Positions 42,501 to 51,145 of a stretch of DNA of 64,000 nucleotides are shown in pieces. The DNA is from Methanoperedens sp049303315 (GTDB lineage Archaea; Halobacteriota; Methanosarcinia; Methanosarcinales; Methanoperedenaceae): positions 93,954 through 157,953 of the forward strand of contig JBAQMZ010000015.1 in the NCBI GenBank assembly GCA_049303315.1. Reading direction: 5' to 3'. The stretch's first letter is position 1, and every line of letters starts with the position of its first letter. Below the pieces are notes generated by a model. It searched no databases, was not told where the DNA came from, and saw only the letters and a list, made by a program, of their open reading frames with translations. The position numbers and the translations under genes were made by a program.

Positions 42501-42893
42501 TTTCTCAACCCAGTGGATCTTATCAGTGCCGCCCCTGTCCTGTACTACATCTGCAGCTTCCTTTTTATGATAAATATAAATATACACGCCTGCCTGCAAT
42601 TCGGCAGTGCTAAGAGGCACAGTAGCAGGCTCTGAAAGGACAATCTCCTGGCTTATGTCTTCATTCTCATTACCTTCATCCTGTGAGCCTCCAATTGTGT
42701 TAATAGCCATTCCAGGCTCGATTACGACTTTACCGGATTCAACTTTAACATCCAGACCCCAAACTATCCCCTGTGTGTGGAGATGCCTGTTATGAAGGCG
42801 CCGCATTCGGATATGATAATTCTGTTCCAGGTTAAACTCTTCCTGCTTGAGGAAAAGACCATCAAAATACCGCATTCTCTTAACTTCTGCCAT
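39588..42893 (-). CDS. Large tail-fibre protein with Pro/Thr-rich linker
   Basis: A 1101-residue fibre. The N-terminus, MRYFDGLFLKQEEFNLEQNY then LHNRHLHTQGIVWGLDVKV, looks like the baseplate-attachment domain of eCIS fibres. The middle has repeated GNVGIGT and GRIKAAAFIGDGS units. A Pro/Gly/Thr/Ala-rich low-complexity linker lies at about residues 638-770, followed by further GNVGIGTPNP units and a C-terminal domain (FYRGEAELSEGRTTVQLPDY, FYWEVKAVRADIGILDVEEQ). No S74 autocleavage chaperone motif was recognised. Likely target-recognition fibre. Confidence 0.82.
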   Translation of the reverse strand: MAEVKRMRYFDGLFLKQEEFNLEQNYHIRMRRLHNRHLHTQGIVWGLDVKVESGKVVIEPGMAINTIGGSQDEGNENEDISQEIVLSEPATVPLSTAELQAGVYIYIYHKKEAADVVQDRGGTDKIHWVEKAVIDRDTNRLNIKESEGKIILALVQITGDIINVSYFDKDGTTPLRTYAGAYGKLTLSIENETYEPLIEGKKIDGKNGILVTSQLTKFSGALSIKEGIKGGLHIGGTSDPGDKNLVVDGDCTIYGNLDIKGSTTTIETKTLEVVDNVVIVNKYPPQPTPKTINGGLEVFRGGTVKNAQIIWDESADKWKIGLEDNLADVAYGASWVALTDNSVANTLHRHSKIVSADGAVDPALLVDNSGNVGIGTGTADAENAESWGKVLDIVGQKSVKLSVRTAGTAGIDARVLAHDSGWWGAPAGMIIGTNTAHPLSFGTASVSRMTIDGSGRVCIGTSAAARKLQVDGDVLINAGSPAGNAGLEIRGTPGSWGPSVGVNNGKQEWRIASGDDNSLKFVKITGTAFTPFTINNNSFQDALVLAASGVGIGTAAPSEKLEVNGRIKAAAFIGDGSLITNLPIGQWFTNTKGIYYDKGYVGIGTKNPGANLEVKSGESIFRASDLAPDDFIKINATNETLTTIPPPIPIQPPIIIGPITPGPSVVSTVPGVIPTGPGPVISPTGPSVKPVAATGPAISAATLGTIPTAAIGTRVTPTSTTGTRTPVMSAATLAAQPVISTAAASAIGSIGTMGTIGTVGGAPVAGGPTIQFFEANAQKANLWWKRGGAFLINSVGSTNTSINPNGGNVGIGTPNPQDKLDMSSGAIRFYSGTDYQRIFANSWGVNIFTNKLVNSGLRVGEIYGGLGLYAGDGVTAYHLGLVAGSGMGVGIAGNATNPFTGNGLFVASNGNVGIGTTSPSEKLHVTGNLVIDGNRTFLKGLDTSGNHWIMAGGTVEGTNSAISLNPNTKKFSVGPGWAKAFMAHHPLDPENKYLIHTTLEGPENAVFYRGEAELSEGRTTVQLPDYFEALTRKENRTVLITPKFEGNSPVSMLAASEVDDGKFDVKMIDRKNPSQKFYWEVKAVRADIGILDVEEQKLPAQ

Positions 42894-42957
42894 TTATTTT
42901 TACCTCCTTAATTTTATCAACATAAGATACAATTTTTTTAATCAACTCTCTGTCCTC

Positions 42958-43977
42958 TCAGTCGTTATTTTTCCCCATGATCAGGCCGCCAAGCAGTGTA
43001 TCTACTCCCACTGTGGAATGGTAGGATATCTGCATGGTCGGGGCCTGGATTACAAGCACGTAGTACGTGTGGGCAGGCTTTTCCTGGTCGATTATATCTA
43101 TGATAGCTTTCTTCTTTTTTTCAAGCATAACCCGGTCAAGCATGGGCAATTCCATGAAAACCTGGAAATAATAGGGACGCCCTTCCCCCACCACTGTATT
43201 CATTCCAACGGTCGAAGTGGCTCCCACCCTGAACGGATCTAAAAATTCAAATATGGATATCTTGACATCCTCGCCAACATATATTTTAATATATTCTTTA
43301 AGCCCGTCCAGTGTTCCGCGTTTCTGGTACAATGGTATGATTTTAGCTATCAGGTCGCGTTTCTTTCTGGCGTTATCAGCGTTCCAGTCTTTCTCCTCCT
43401 TAAGGATTAATGCCATCCATCCCGCAAGCCACGACAGGAATTCCAGCGGGGTTTTATCAGGATCAAAGTAATCCTGGATACAATCCAGTATTTCTTCTAT
43501 ACCTTTCTTTTTCCCGATATCGTTTGGAAACGCTTCTTCCAGGACGCTCAAATTCAGAAGGACAAGGTCATTGCCTCCCGGCTTTTTTTTGATGGGTTCT
43601 TTTGTCGGACCGGTTAATATTACCTGCCTGAAACCTTTATCATCGTATACCGGTTTGAGGAGCAGATTGTTAAATTCCACGGACAAAGCGTTTATGAGAG
43701 CTTCGGACGGGGGACTCAAACCGTCATACCCATCTAGCAGCGATACCGTTTCCTGTGAAAATAACTTCCTTAAGTACAGGGATAGAGGATCATTAACATC
43801 CCGAAGTCTGGATGCCAGACTGGCCGGGTTCTTGATATCCACCTGCGGCAGAGAGTAGGCTGAAAGGATATTTTCGAACGCCTTCAGGAATCTTCCCAGG
43901 AAATTATCCTTTTCTTCAGGCTGGTAAATCCCGGGCAGGTACCGGAGATACTTACTTTGATTTTCTTTATTATTCAT
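42958..43977 (-). CDS. Phage tail protein I-like baseplate protein
   Basis: A 339-residue protein of the tail-protein-I family that links baseplate wedge and fibre. Landmarks: YLRYLPGIYQPEEKDNFLGR at the N-terminus, FLSWLAGWMALILKEEKDWN and KRDLIAKIIPLYQKRGTLDG, then a C-terminal extension with PTMQISYHSTVGVDTLLGG. Overlaps the upstream baseplate gene by eight bases. It corresponds to the Afp12-region function by position (inference). Confidence 0.85.
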   Translation of the reverse strand: MNNKENQSKYLRYLPGIYQPEEKDNFLGRFLKAFENILSAYSLPQVDIKNPASLASRLRDVNDPLSLYLRKLFSQETVSLLDGYDGLSPPSEALINALSVEFNNLLLKPVYDDKGFRQVILTGPTKEPIKKKPGGNDLVLLNLSVLEEAFPNDIGKKKGIEEILDCIQDYFDPDKTPLEFLSWLAGWMALILKEEKDWNADNARKKRDLIAKIIPLYQKRGTLDGLKEYIKIYVGEDVKISIFEFLDPFRVGATSTVGMNTVVGEGRPYYFQVFMELPMLDRVMLEKKKKAIIDIIDQEKPAHTYYVLVIQAPTMQISYHSTVGVDTLLGGLIMGKNND

Positions 43978-45517
43978 AAGGCGCCTTTTCCACTGTTAAT
44001 TCGGGCAATGCGATTAATTGATGTTTTTTTATCTCCGCAGAGGTCACATCCGCATCGCCGTTTATCCATATCTTCGCAATGTGGTCGATATCGGCTATCC
44101 CTTCCAGAAGGTGATAGAGTTCAGACCGGTAGACATTCCTTCCAAGCGGCCATCCCGTCCCCTCAGGACCGCCGGTAACGGGATGAAAGTATTCATATAT
44201 CCTGCATGTAGCCTCTTGTATAGCCTGCGCTTCATTTTTATTTTTCTTAAGAGCTATCCATACCTTGAGGAATACATCCTTGTAAAAAGGGGAAACCGCA
44301 TGCACTCTTGTTGTGATCAATTTTTTTGCTTCCAGATACCCCCTTACCTCTTCTTTCAACAAACGCGACGGCTTCGGTTTGTCTTTTGAACCTGAATATA
44401 TATTCGGTTTATTGCTCTCCATTTTGACATTGAATTTATCGGCCCTGACATCATCAATTGTCAAAACAGCTCTTGTTTTTTCTTTGTTCAGGCTGAGCCG
44501 GAGGGAATGATTTTCAATGGATAGATTGATGTTATTTTCATCGATTTTTTTAATTTGTGCATCCTTCACCCAGTTTGCATCATAATTCTTTCTTATGTAA
44601 CTTTTAAATATGGCGCTATCGGTTGTCGGAATATCATCAAAGCAAAACAGATACTCTTCACAGTACCTGGAATTTTCTATCCAGGCGGGGATTATAATTA
44701 TAGATACATGGCCTGGCTTTTCTACATCTACAGTACTGTATTCCAGATCCCTGTTATTCATGCAAACAGCTCTTCCTTCCGGACTGTTTTGTAATTTCTT
44801 CATACAGTCAAGAGCTTTATTTTCAAAATCCATGGAAGTGACAGCCCTGTACCCCGACTCCATATAACCCACAGAGGCTTCCTTGATTTCGATTACACTT
44901 TTCTTTTTTCCATCCTCAATATCCTCAATATCCCGAAGCAAATTCAATAGCTTTCTGTATTCAATATCCAGGTCCGGAACATTGTAGATGTTCAGGTCGC
45001 CATTCTTTTTTTCAACATGCAGGTAACGGGTCCGGCATCCATTTATCTTTAGATTTGCCTTATCTTCTTTCTTGCCAAGGATTAACTCCACCCGGTTTAT
45101 ACCTTTTTCCTCGACCGCGATGAGGGTTTTATCGTCAATTTTTCCGATAATTTTTGTTTTGGTTGCCCAATCCAGATCAAAATCGCCCTTGAGAAAGGTC
45201 CGGAATCCTGCGAAATCATTCTTTTGAATCGTATTCCATGAGAATAAGAAAGGTCCGCTCAGCAATCTCTTACGTTCATCCTTTTGCGGGACCCCTGCTA
45301 TTAGCTTTAAAAAGTTAATATAGGATTCATCGGGAACCTGATTTGTCCTGTAAATCACCATTTCGCCAAGCCATGAGAAGAGCTCAAGGAATGTTATTCC
45401 GGGATCGGAAGGGTTATGGTTTGTCCACTCTTTGTTGTAGCGCGGAATAAGAGCCCTGGCTTCTTTCATCAGGTCTTCAAAGCTTCTGTCATCCAGGTTG
45501 GGTATGGGTATGGACAT
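43970..45517 (-). CDS. Baseplate J-like wedge protein 2, with two copies of an inserted domain
   Basis: A 515-residue protein with a J-type N-terminus (RYNKEWTNHNPSDPGITFLE, LFSWLGEMVIYRTNQVPDE) and J-type C-terminus (EYFHPVTGGPEGTGWPLGRN, VYRSELYHLLEGIADIDHI). Between them sit two copies of an 85-90 residue module, at about 89-179 and 289-374. Each runs from a (Y/F)LF(S/C) start through a D...F...W(A/V)K segment, a KIdd segment and a final (L/P)NIY. The same module is in the next protein upstream. Expected partner of gp25 and the first J protein in the wedge. Confidence 0.82.
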   Translation of the reverse strand: MSIPIPNLDDRSFEDLMKEARALIPRYNKEWTNHNPSDPGITFLELFSWLGEMVIYRTNQVPDESYINFLKLIAGVPQKDERKRLLSGPFLFSWNTIQKNDFAGFRTFLKGDFDLDWATKTKIIGKIDDKTLIAVEEKGINRVELILGKKEDKANLKINGCRTRYLHVEKKNGDLNIYNVPDLDIEYRKLLNLLRDIEDIEDGKKKSVIEIKEASVGYMESGYRAVTSMDFENKALDCMKKLQNSPEGRAVCMNNRDLEYSTVDVEKPGHVSIIIIPAWIENSRYCEEYLFCFDDIPTTDSAIFKSYIRKNYDANWVKDAQIKKIDENNINLSIENHSLRLSLNKEKTRAVLTIDDVRADKFNVKMESNKPNIYSGSKDKPKPSRLLKEEVRGYLEAKKLITTRVHAVSPFYKDVFLKVWIALKKNKNEAQAIQEATCRIYEYFHPVTGGPEGTGWPLGRNVYRSELYHLLEGIADIDHIAKIWINGDADVTSAEIKKHQLIALPELTVEKAPYE

Positions 45518-45526
45518 CTTTACTCC

Positions 45527-48500
45527 TCAGTGTGTTGACATTTCGGGCCCGAAACACCAGCCGCAGTAGTCGTATTCATCAATCTTATCGAGGGTTCGGG
45601 TAAATATCATATGGTCTTTCTGCATCTGGTTCAGGTTGCAATTCGGTAGTACCCTGCTCAGGTCATGGATTTCTTTTGTATTTGTATTTATGAGATACCG
45701 GTATGCCAGTTCCTCTTTTGGTTTTGTGTTTATTGCATGCTCACCTGAATAAACAAGGTAGTTTTTTTCAATGAAAATTTTTTCAGAATTACTTACCTTT
45801 TTTATCATTCCGGTCAATCGTTTTGAAGAATCATCTTTAAGGCTCAGGACAAAACTATCGCCGACATTAAGGATTGATATCTTGAGAGGATTAAGACTTA
45901 TATCGCCTGCGGGAACCTTATTGAGAGTAAAAGATTTAATCCTCCCGTCAGAGGTCTTAACTATACTGCCCGCAGGATATTCATCATCAACCTGTGACGG
46001 CTCGCATTCAAGGATATCACCCAACATCTCATGGGACACGGATTTTATTACGAGGCTTACCCTTTTATCCTGGTATATTTTTAGCTTATCATTTTCCGGC
46101 TTAACAGTGAATTCATCGGTTCTACCATCATCGATTATTAGGTTAACTTTAGTTTTGTCGGTGTTAAGATTCAGTGTAAGATAATTTTTTTCAGTAGAAA
46201 CTATTATGGTCTTATAGTTATCGATTTTATCAATTTTTCCGGTTTTTACCCAATCAATACTATAATTCTGCTTTAGAAAGTCTATGAGTCTTACGCTATC
46301 GCTTCCTGGAATTTCTTCCCAGCAAAACAAATACTTATCCGGATGGCTCAGGATGATACTGTCCCCCTCCTTAAAACCCATAACAGTGAGCGCATCTATC
46401 TTACCTTCAGGAAGCTTTTCAGCCAGGGAAAATGAGATTTTTCCATCAATTGTTTCTATCCGGCTATTCTCCGGGTAAGAATCGGAGAGGATTAAACTCT
46501 CCATTAAAATCAATTTATAGATCTGGATCGAAGCGTTAAGAACCAGTTCATCCACATAATCCACACCGTCTGTATTTTCGATGACATCATAAACTTGTGA
46601 TATGTATACATTTCTGCCAAAATCCCATCCCTCTTTTTCCGGGCCGCCAATAAGCGGGTGAAAAAACCGCTTAAGATTATCGATGATTCTTCCCTCGATG
46701 ATTTTTGCATCGGCAATCGATATGAAATGCACCTTCGCTTCCACTCCCACCTGAATATAGCCCGGGCCAATAAGGTTAATTTGGGAAGGGCAGGTTGTGA
46801 GGTATGTGGACGTTCTGCTGAAAATATAGTCTTGGATTTCATTAATCATTCCCCTGCCCGGGATAGGTTTGGGATTTTCGCGTTCATCAGGGACAATAAT
46901 CATAGTAATCCAGCCTGGCCTGAAATTCTCACCCGGGTCGGTGGTTGGCAGACATTTGACCCTGGCAACTTTTGGGGAAGCTTCCCTTACCAGCCATTCA
47001 AAGTCCTCATAGGTGACAGCCCGGTCACGATGTTTGATGGTCTGCGGTCCCCGTTCCCTGAGCCAGTCAAGATCCTTCCGGTCCTCACCGCCATCAGAAT
47101 CCTCATGATTGGTTACTGATTCCACAAAAGGAAAAACCGTCTTGGGCTTTGTTATGGATCGGGCGCCCACATTATTCCCTTTTACACCCCCGCCGTACTG
47201 GTAACTGCACCGGATATTATCCTTTTCTGCAGGAGGAATCATACCCATTTCGCCGTTTCCAAAGGTTATCGTCCCTTTATTGCGGTCAATAATATAGTGC
47301 CGGCTGTAAGGACCGGAAGAGTAAAGATAGTTCTTTTCATGCCACCGCACCCAGTACCCGATAACATTGCCATCATCATCCTTTATCTCTTCTATCGCAT
47401 CCTTCCCTTCCTCAAAGCGGATGGTCGATTTCTCCTCTTCGGTAAGTGAGATCTCCCGCACAATGATTTTTTGTCCCGGCAAAACAGGGAAATGGGAAAA
47501 ATTGAAAACCTGGCCGGTTTTCCCGTTGCTTGAACCCAGAATCTCGCTGTCAACTGTAATGCGATTATATGCCCATACTGTGTTAGTGTAAATGCCCTTC
47601 AATCGGGGCAGGTTATCATACTTGCCTTTATCCAGCCTCGCACGTATCCAGTAATATTCTGTTCCGAACTCAAAGCAGTATCTCTTTTCCACGCCATCCG
47701 GCGCCAGGAATTGTATCATCTCCATTTTGGTCAGGTTCCTTGTTCCGTCTTCAACGCTCAGAAGAGACCAGGTCTTGCCTGTCCAGTACTCCCACGCCAG
47801 TACCGGAGGGTTGTAAGATTCAGGGGTCATGAGAACAGTGAACATACTTTCAAGGAGCGGGAAGAATATGGTCACCGGAAGCGTGGAAATATCCTGGTCG
47901 AATGCCAGGTAAACCGCCTGCTGGGTATCGGCTACAGGCTGGAACGGGGTGAAGGTTTTATTGCCACCTTTGCACGCTTCGATTTCATCGCGATAAATGA
48001 AATCGTTATATGTAAGAATGGTTTCCAGATCTTTTCCGGATAGATTAAAAGAATATTCAAGCGACAGGTTGCTTATGGACGGTGGTTTATAAGTAAGCTG
48101 CCTGTATAGCCATCCCGTCTTTTTGATAGTAAAATCCGTTGAACCCAGGTCTGGTTCAAAGGCAGAATCAATGGTGAGTGAGGTTTCACCGGAAATGCCG
48201 GTGACGGTTCTGGTCTGGTTTGCGGCTATGATTGAATCGCCTATACCGAGCTCAGTTTTGAACTTCGTATCCTTACTCCCCGTAACAATATTACCCTTGC
48301 TCGTAATTTTTCCAGTACCTTTGCCTGCATCTATTGAAATCTTGTCATAACTTGCATCCTTGCCGTAGTTCCCGTCAATGATGCGCACGCGAACCCAGTT
48401 ATTCTTTTCACCGTTGATTTCTTTCTCTTCTATTTTGGGGCATGTGAATTTAACCGTCGCTTCTTTTTTTTGGGGTGTAGCTTTAAATGTAAAGGCATTG

Positions 48501-49708
48501 GTGGTATCGGTGAACTTATAATCACCTTTTTCTGCCGGAACACCCTGTTGGGTTGTTTCATATATAGTCTTCCAGCTATTTCCATCCCAGAATTCCCAGA
48601 CGAGGGTTATAGATTCCGTGTTCGGTGAATCCACTCCAGGTGAAAAGTTGAATTTTAATGTTATGATTGCGTCTTTCTTGGAAAAAACTTCCTTTGAGCC
48701 TATATAAAAAGTATCATTGAATTTTGGTCTTTCTCCGAAAGGATAGAAATCCTTTGTCAAATCAACCTGGAAATTATTGGAAAATGCTAAATCCGGAGGA
48801 ACAGGGGAGCCGGGAGTTATCGAGACGCTTGCTTTAATTGTATTGATCAACGGCAGATTTTCTTTTGGAATAGGTGTATTCAGTTCGGCGTAAATCCAGT
48901 GCTTTGTCCAGCTTTTCTGCGGATTTCTTCCAATCAATGCCTTTTCAGAAATTCCGCCAACAGGTTCAAAACTAAAACTTCCGCTCTTCAAAAGGCCGGC
49001 AACATTCTTGTCAGTACCGGCTGCAACATCTAGGGATTTTGGCGCTAAATTTTCATCAAAATAGTACCATTTCACTTCCCAGGGAACAGCCTGTGCTATA
49101 TCGGCTTTGAGAGTTATATCAAGTGTAATGACAGCCTTTTCCTTGAAGCTGAAAAGTACGCTGTTGCCGAGGTAAAGGCGGTGAGGAACAAGCTCCTTCC
49201 CTTTGAAAAGGACAACAGCCTCCGTTGTATTGCCGGACAGGACAGCTGTTTGATCACTCCATTTATCCTCATCCGGTGAAAGACTTACCGCCCCAGCCAG
49301 TTTCTGCGGGATAATTGTGATGTCTTCCGTGGTTTCAAAAACGATGGCTTCTTTTTCTTTTGTCTGGGCAGTGGCTGCCTGTGTCCCGCAGGGTATTTTC
49401 CTGTATTTAGTTTCCCCTTTTGCCATGGTAAAGGTCAGGGGCGCCGCAGCCACCCTGGGAGGAAATAAACCTGTCCCTACCATATCCAGAAAAGTCAGGA
49501 AATTCTTATCCGGGACTTTGTTCAACCGCTGGATTATTATCTCCATCATCCTGGAAAAGATGTGCATGAGGGCATCGGCGTATTTATCCGACTCGATTGC
49601 AGCCGCATCTTTCTTCCATTCAGGGCAATAGTAAAGAGCCAGGTCCCTTACCTGTTCAAATAACATCTGCTGGTCCCGTGAGTCGATTTTAGGCGGGTCT
49701 ATGGTCAT
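45527..49708 (-). CDS. Baseplate J-like wedge protein 1 (Afp11-like), 1393 residues
   Basis: A very large wedge protein of the 'putative baseplate assembly protein' type. The N-terminus YALADALMHIFSRMMEIIIQRLNKVPDKNFLTFLDM-like region marks the J family start (YADALMHIFSRMMEIIIQRL). The J core is near residues 850-1080 (GERTGPQTIKHRDRAVTYED-like, FFHPLIGGPEKEGWDFGRNV). A C-terminal extension of about 300 residues contains a copy of the inserted module at about 1126-1213 (YLFCWEEIPGSDSVRL to NDKLKIY) and ends with CGWCFGPEM. It is longer than typical homologs because of Ig-like insertions and this extension. Overlaps gp25 by four bases. Confidence 0.85.
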   Translation of the reverse strand: MTIDPPKIDSRDQQMLFEQVRDLALYYCPEWKKDAAAIESDKYADALMHIFSRMMEIIIQRLNKVPDKNFLTFLDMVGTGLFPPRVAAAPLTFTMAKGETKYRKIPCGTQAATAQTKEKEAIVFETTEDITIIPQKLAGAVSLSPDEDKWSDQTAVLSGNTTEAVVLFKGKELVPHRLYLGNSVLFSFKEKAVITLDITLKADIAQAVPWEVKWYYFDENLAPKSLDVAAGTDKNVAGLLKSGSFSFEPVGGISEKALIGRNPQKSWTKHWIYAELNTPIPKENLPLINTIKASVSITPGSPVPPDLAFSNNFQVDLTKDFYPFGERPKFNDTFYIGSKEVFSKKDAIITLKFNFSPGVDSPNTESITLVWEFWDGNSWKTIYETTQQGVPAEKGDYKFTDTTNAFTFKATPQKKEATVKFTCPKIEEKEINGEKNNWVRVRIIDGNYGKDASYDKISIDAGKGTGKITSKGNIVTGSKDTKFKTELGIGDSIIAANQTRTVTGISGETSLTIDSAFEPDLGSTDFTIKKTGWLYRQLTYKPPSISNLSLEYSFNLSGKDLETILTYNDFIYRDEIEACKGGNKTFTPFQPVADTQQAVYLAFDQDISTLPVTIFFPLLESMFTVLMTPESYNPPVLAWEYWTGKTWSLLSVEDGTRNLTKMEMIQFLAPDGVEKRYCFEFGTEYYWIRARLDKGKYDNLPRLKGIYTNTVWAYNRITVDSEILGSSNGKTGQVFNFSHFPVLPGQKIIVREISLTEEEKSTIRFEEGKDAIEEIKDDDGNVIGYWVRWHEKNYLYSSGPYSRHYIIDRNKGTITFGNGEMGMIPPAEKDNIRCSYQYGGGVKGNNVGARSITKPKTVFPFVESVTNHEDSDGGEDRKDLDWLRERGPQTIKHRDRAVTYEDFEWLVREASPKVARVKCLPTTDPGENFRPGWITMIIVPDERENPKPIPGRGMINEIQDYIFSRTSTYLTTCPSQINLIGPGYIQVGVEAKVHFISIADAKIIEGRIIDNLKRFFHPLIGGPEKEGWDFGRNVYISQVYDVIENTDGVDYVDELVLNASIQIYKLILMESLILSDSYPENSRIETIDGKISFSLAEKLPEGKIDALTVMGFKEGDSIILSHPDKYLFCWEEIPGSDSVRLIDFLKQNYSIDWVKTGKIDKIDNYKTIIVSTEKNYLTLNLNTDKTKVNLIIDDGRTDEFTVKPENDKLKIYQDKRVSLVIKSVSHEMLGDILECEPSQVDDEYPAGSIVKTSDGRIKSFTLNKVPAGDISLNPLKISILNVGDSFVLSLKDDSSKRLTGMIKKVSNSEKIFIEKNYLVYSGEHAINTKPKEELAYRYLINTNTKEIHDLSRVLPNCNLNQMQKDHMIFTRTLDKIDEYDYCGWCFGPEMSTH

Positions 49709-50106
49709 GAAACCTTCCCCCTCTCAAGGTAAAATGGATATACCAGGTTATCCCTTGTGTTAGTCGTTTTTACCATGTAATCTATAGTTATGATAAGTTT
49801 GTTCTGTTCTGTTTCGTCAGGCTCGGCGTTCACGTTCAGTAATTCAATCCTCGGTTCCCACTTGAGCAGCGCCTCTTTTATGTAAAATGTTATGAGCGTG
49901 GCAGTTGAGGTATTGTTCGGCGCAAAAACAAGCTCATTGATTCCGCATCCGAAATCAGGTCTCATGACCCGCTCTCCTTTCGCAGTGCCGAGTATTATCA
50001 TTATAGATTCCCTGATGGAATCGTAACCCCCGGAAGAAATTATCTTCCCGTCTTTAATGGATACCGGGAACTTCCAGCCGCTGCCTAAGAAATCTGCATC
50101 TGTCAT
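49705..50106 (-). CDS. gp25-like baseplate protein (Afp9-like)
   Basis: A 133-residue gp25-family protein: SIRESIMIILGTAKGERVMR and PDFGCGINELVFAPNN contain the lysozyme-like gp25 core with the conserved GER and PDFG. It nucleates sheath assembly at the baseplate in contractile systems. Immediately downstream of the PAAR gene and overlapping wedge protein 1. Confidence 0.93.
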   Translation of the reverse strand: MTDADFLGSGWKFPVSIKDGKIISSGGYDSIRESIMIILGTAKGERVMRPDFGCGINELVFAPNNTSTATLITFYIKEALLKWEPRIELLNVNAEPDETEQNKLIITIDYMVKTTNTRDNLVYPFYLERGKVS

Positions 50107-50505
50107 TTATCCTCCGATCAAAACAGTACCGACTGCCATGACAGTGCCAACCGGAAGGTCGGAGGGGTCATTGCAGGTCATGGCCATATCGCCGTTCCTT
50201 GCCGCCATTTTCCCGTTTATCTTCACTGTTGTACTTCCCATTTTTATAGTCGCCTTGTTTGAGGGTGGATTCTGGAACGGTCCTCCCTGCGGAATATGCG
50301 GCGGCGTGTTTGAAGCCGTTGAATCAACAGTAGCTGCCGCCATTCCCATTATTTTTACATCCGAGCTGAGACTGCCGTCTATAATACCGACAAAAGGATG
50401 CGGTAAGGGCGTAGGCACAGGCGGTCCCGGAGGTGCAGGTATCATTATAATATGCGTATCTGTTGCCATTACCTGGTCTCCCTGTTTAGCTGCCGGCTGT
50501 CCCAT
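50107..50505 (-). CDS. PAAR-like spike tip protein (Afp10-like)
   Basis: A 132-residue protein with the PAAR-type start (QPAAKQGDQVMATDTHIIMI), a Pro-rich loop (PAPPGPPVPTPLPHPFVG) and repeated beta segments (ATIKMGSTTVKINGKMAARN, GDMAMTC). Such proteins sharpen the spike and can bind metal or effectors. No effector extension is fused. Lies between the gp5-like and gp25-like genes, as in other eCIS clusters. Confidence 0.88.
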   Translation of the reverse strand: MGQPAAKQGDQVMATDTHIIMIPAPPGPPVPTPLPHPFVGIIDGSLSSDVKIMGMAAATVDSTASNTPPHIPQGGPFQNPPSNKATIKMGSTTVKINGKMAARNGDMAMTCNDPSDLPVGTVMAVGTVLIGG

Positions 50506-50506
50506 A

Positions 50507-51145
50507 TTAATTAATGTTCACCGTTGCCCCTTTTAGATTCGCGGTTGCGGATGCTTTGAGATCCATAGTTGATGAAGCCTCAATCTTTGTAGAAGCTGAT
50601 GATTTGGTTTCGATATCCATTGCCTCGATTTTCACTTTCCCGTTGGGCGCGGATATTTCGATGTCCTTGTCTGATATTATGGAGATTTTCTTTTCTTTGG
50701 TATCGATGATTATCTTGTTATTTTCCGATTTATCCACTATCTCAATCTTTTCCTGCCCATCGGTATCATCAAGCCTTATCACATGCCCGCTTCGTGATTT
50801 AATGATCCTGAAATTGTTCTTCCCGTCATCGTTCGTTAGCGGCGGGCTGTCCTTGCCATTCCATAACGAGCCTATTACGTAGGGGATGTTTATGTCGCCA
50901 TACTCAAAAGCCACGAGCACTTCGTCATTCACCTCAGGCAAAAAAAAACCGCCCATTTGTTTCCCTCCCATAAAAGAAATAACTCTTGCCCAGTTCGATT
51001 CATCCTCCGCGCTCAAACGGGGTATTTTTACCTTCACGCGTCCAAGTTTATCCGGATCTTTATTATCAGTCACAATCCCGACAACCACTCCGTTTATCCT
51101 CGAATCGGGTCTCCTGCTTTGCTCAAGAATTGCGGTAATACTCAT
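50507..51145 (-). CDS. gp5/gpV-like spike protein (VgrG C-terminal half)
   Basis: A 212-residue spike protein with an OB-fold (VVVGIVTDNKDPDKLGRVKV, VNDEVLVAFEYGDINIPYVI, GSLWNGKDSPP), followed by a beta-helical tail of short repeats (KIEIVDKSENNKIIIDTK, ISIISDKDIEISAPNGKVKI, TMDLKASATANLKGATVNI). In Afp/PVC this is the second half of a fused VgrG (Afp8); here it is a separate gene overlapping the gp27-like gene by four bases. Confidence 0.9.
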   Translation of the reverse strand: MSITAILEQSRRPDSRINGVVVGIVTDNKDPDKLGRVKVKIPRLSAEDESNWARVISFMGGKQMGGFFLPEVNDEVLVAFEYGDINIPYVIGSLWNGKDSPPLTNDDGKNNFRIIKSRSGHVIRLDDTDGQEKIEIVDKSENNKIIIDTKEKKISIISDKDIEISAPNGKVKIEAMDIETKSSASTKIEASSTMDLKASATANLKGATVNIN

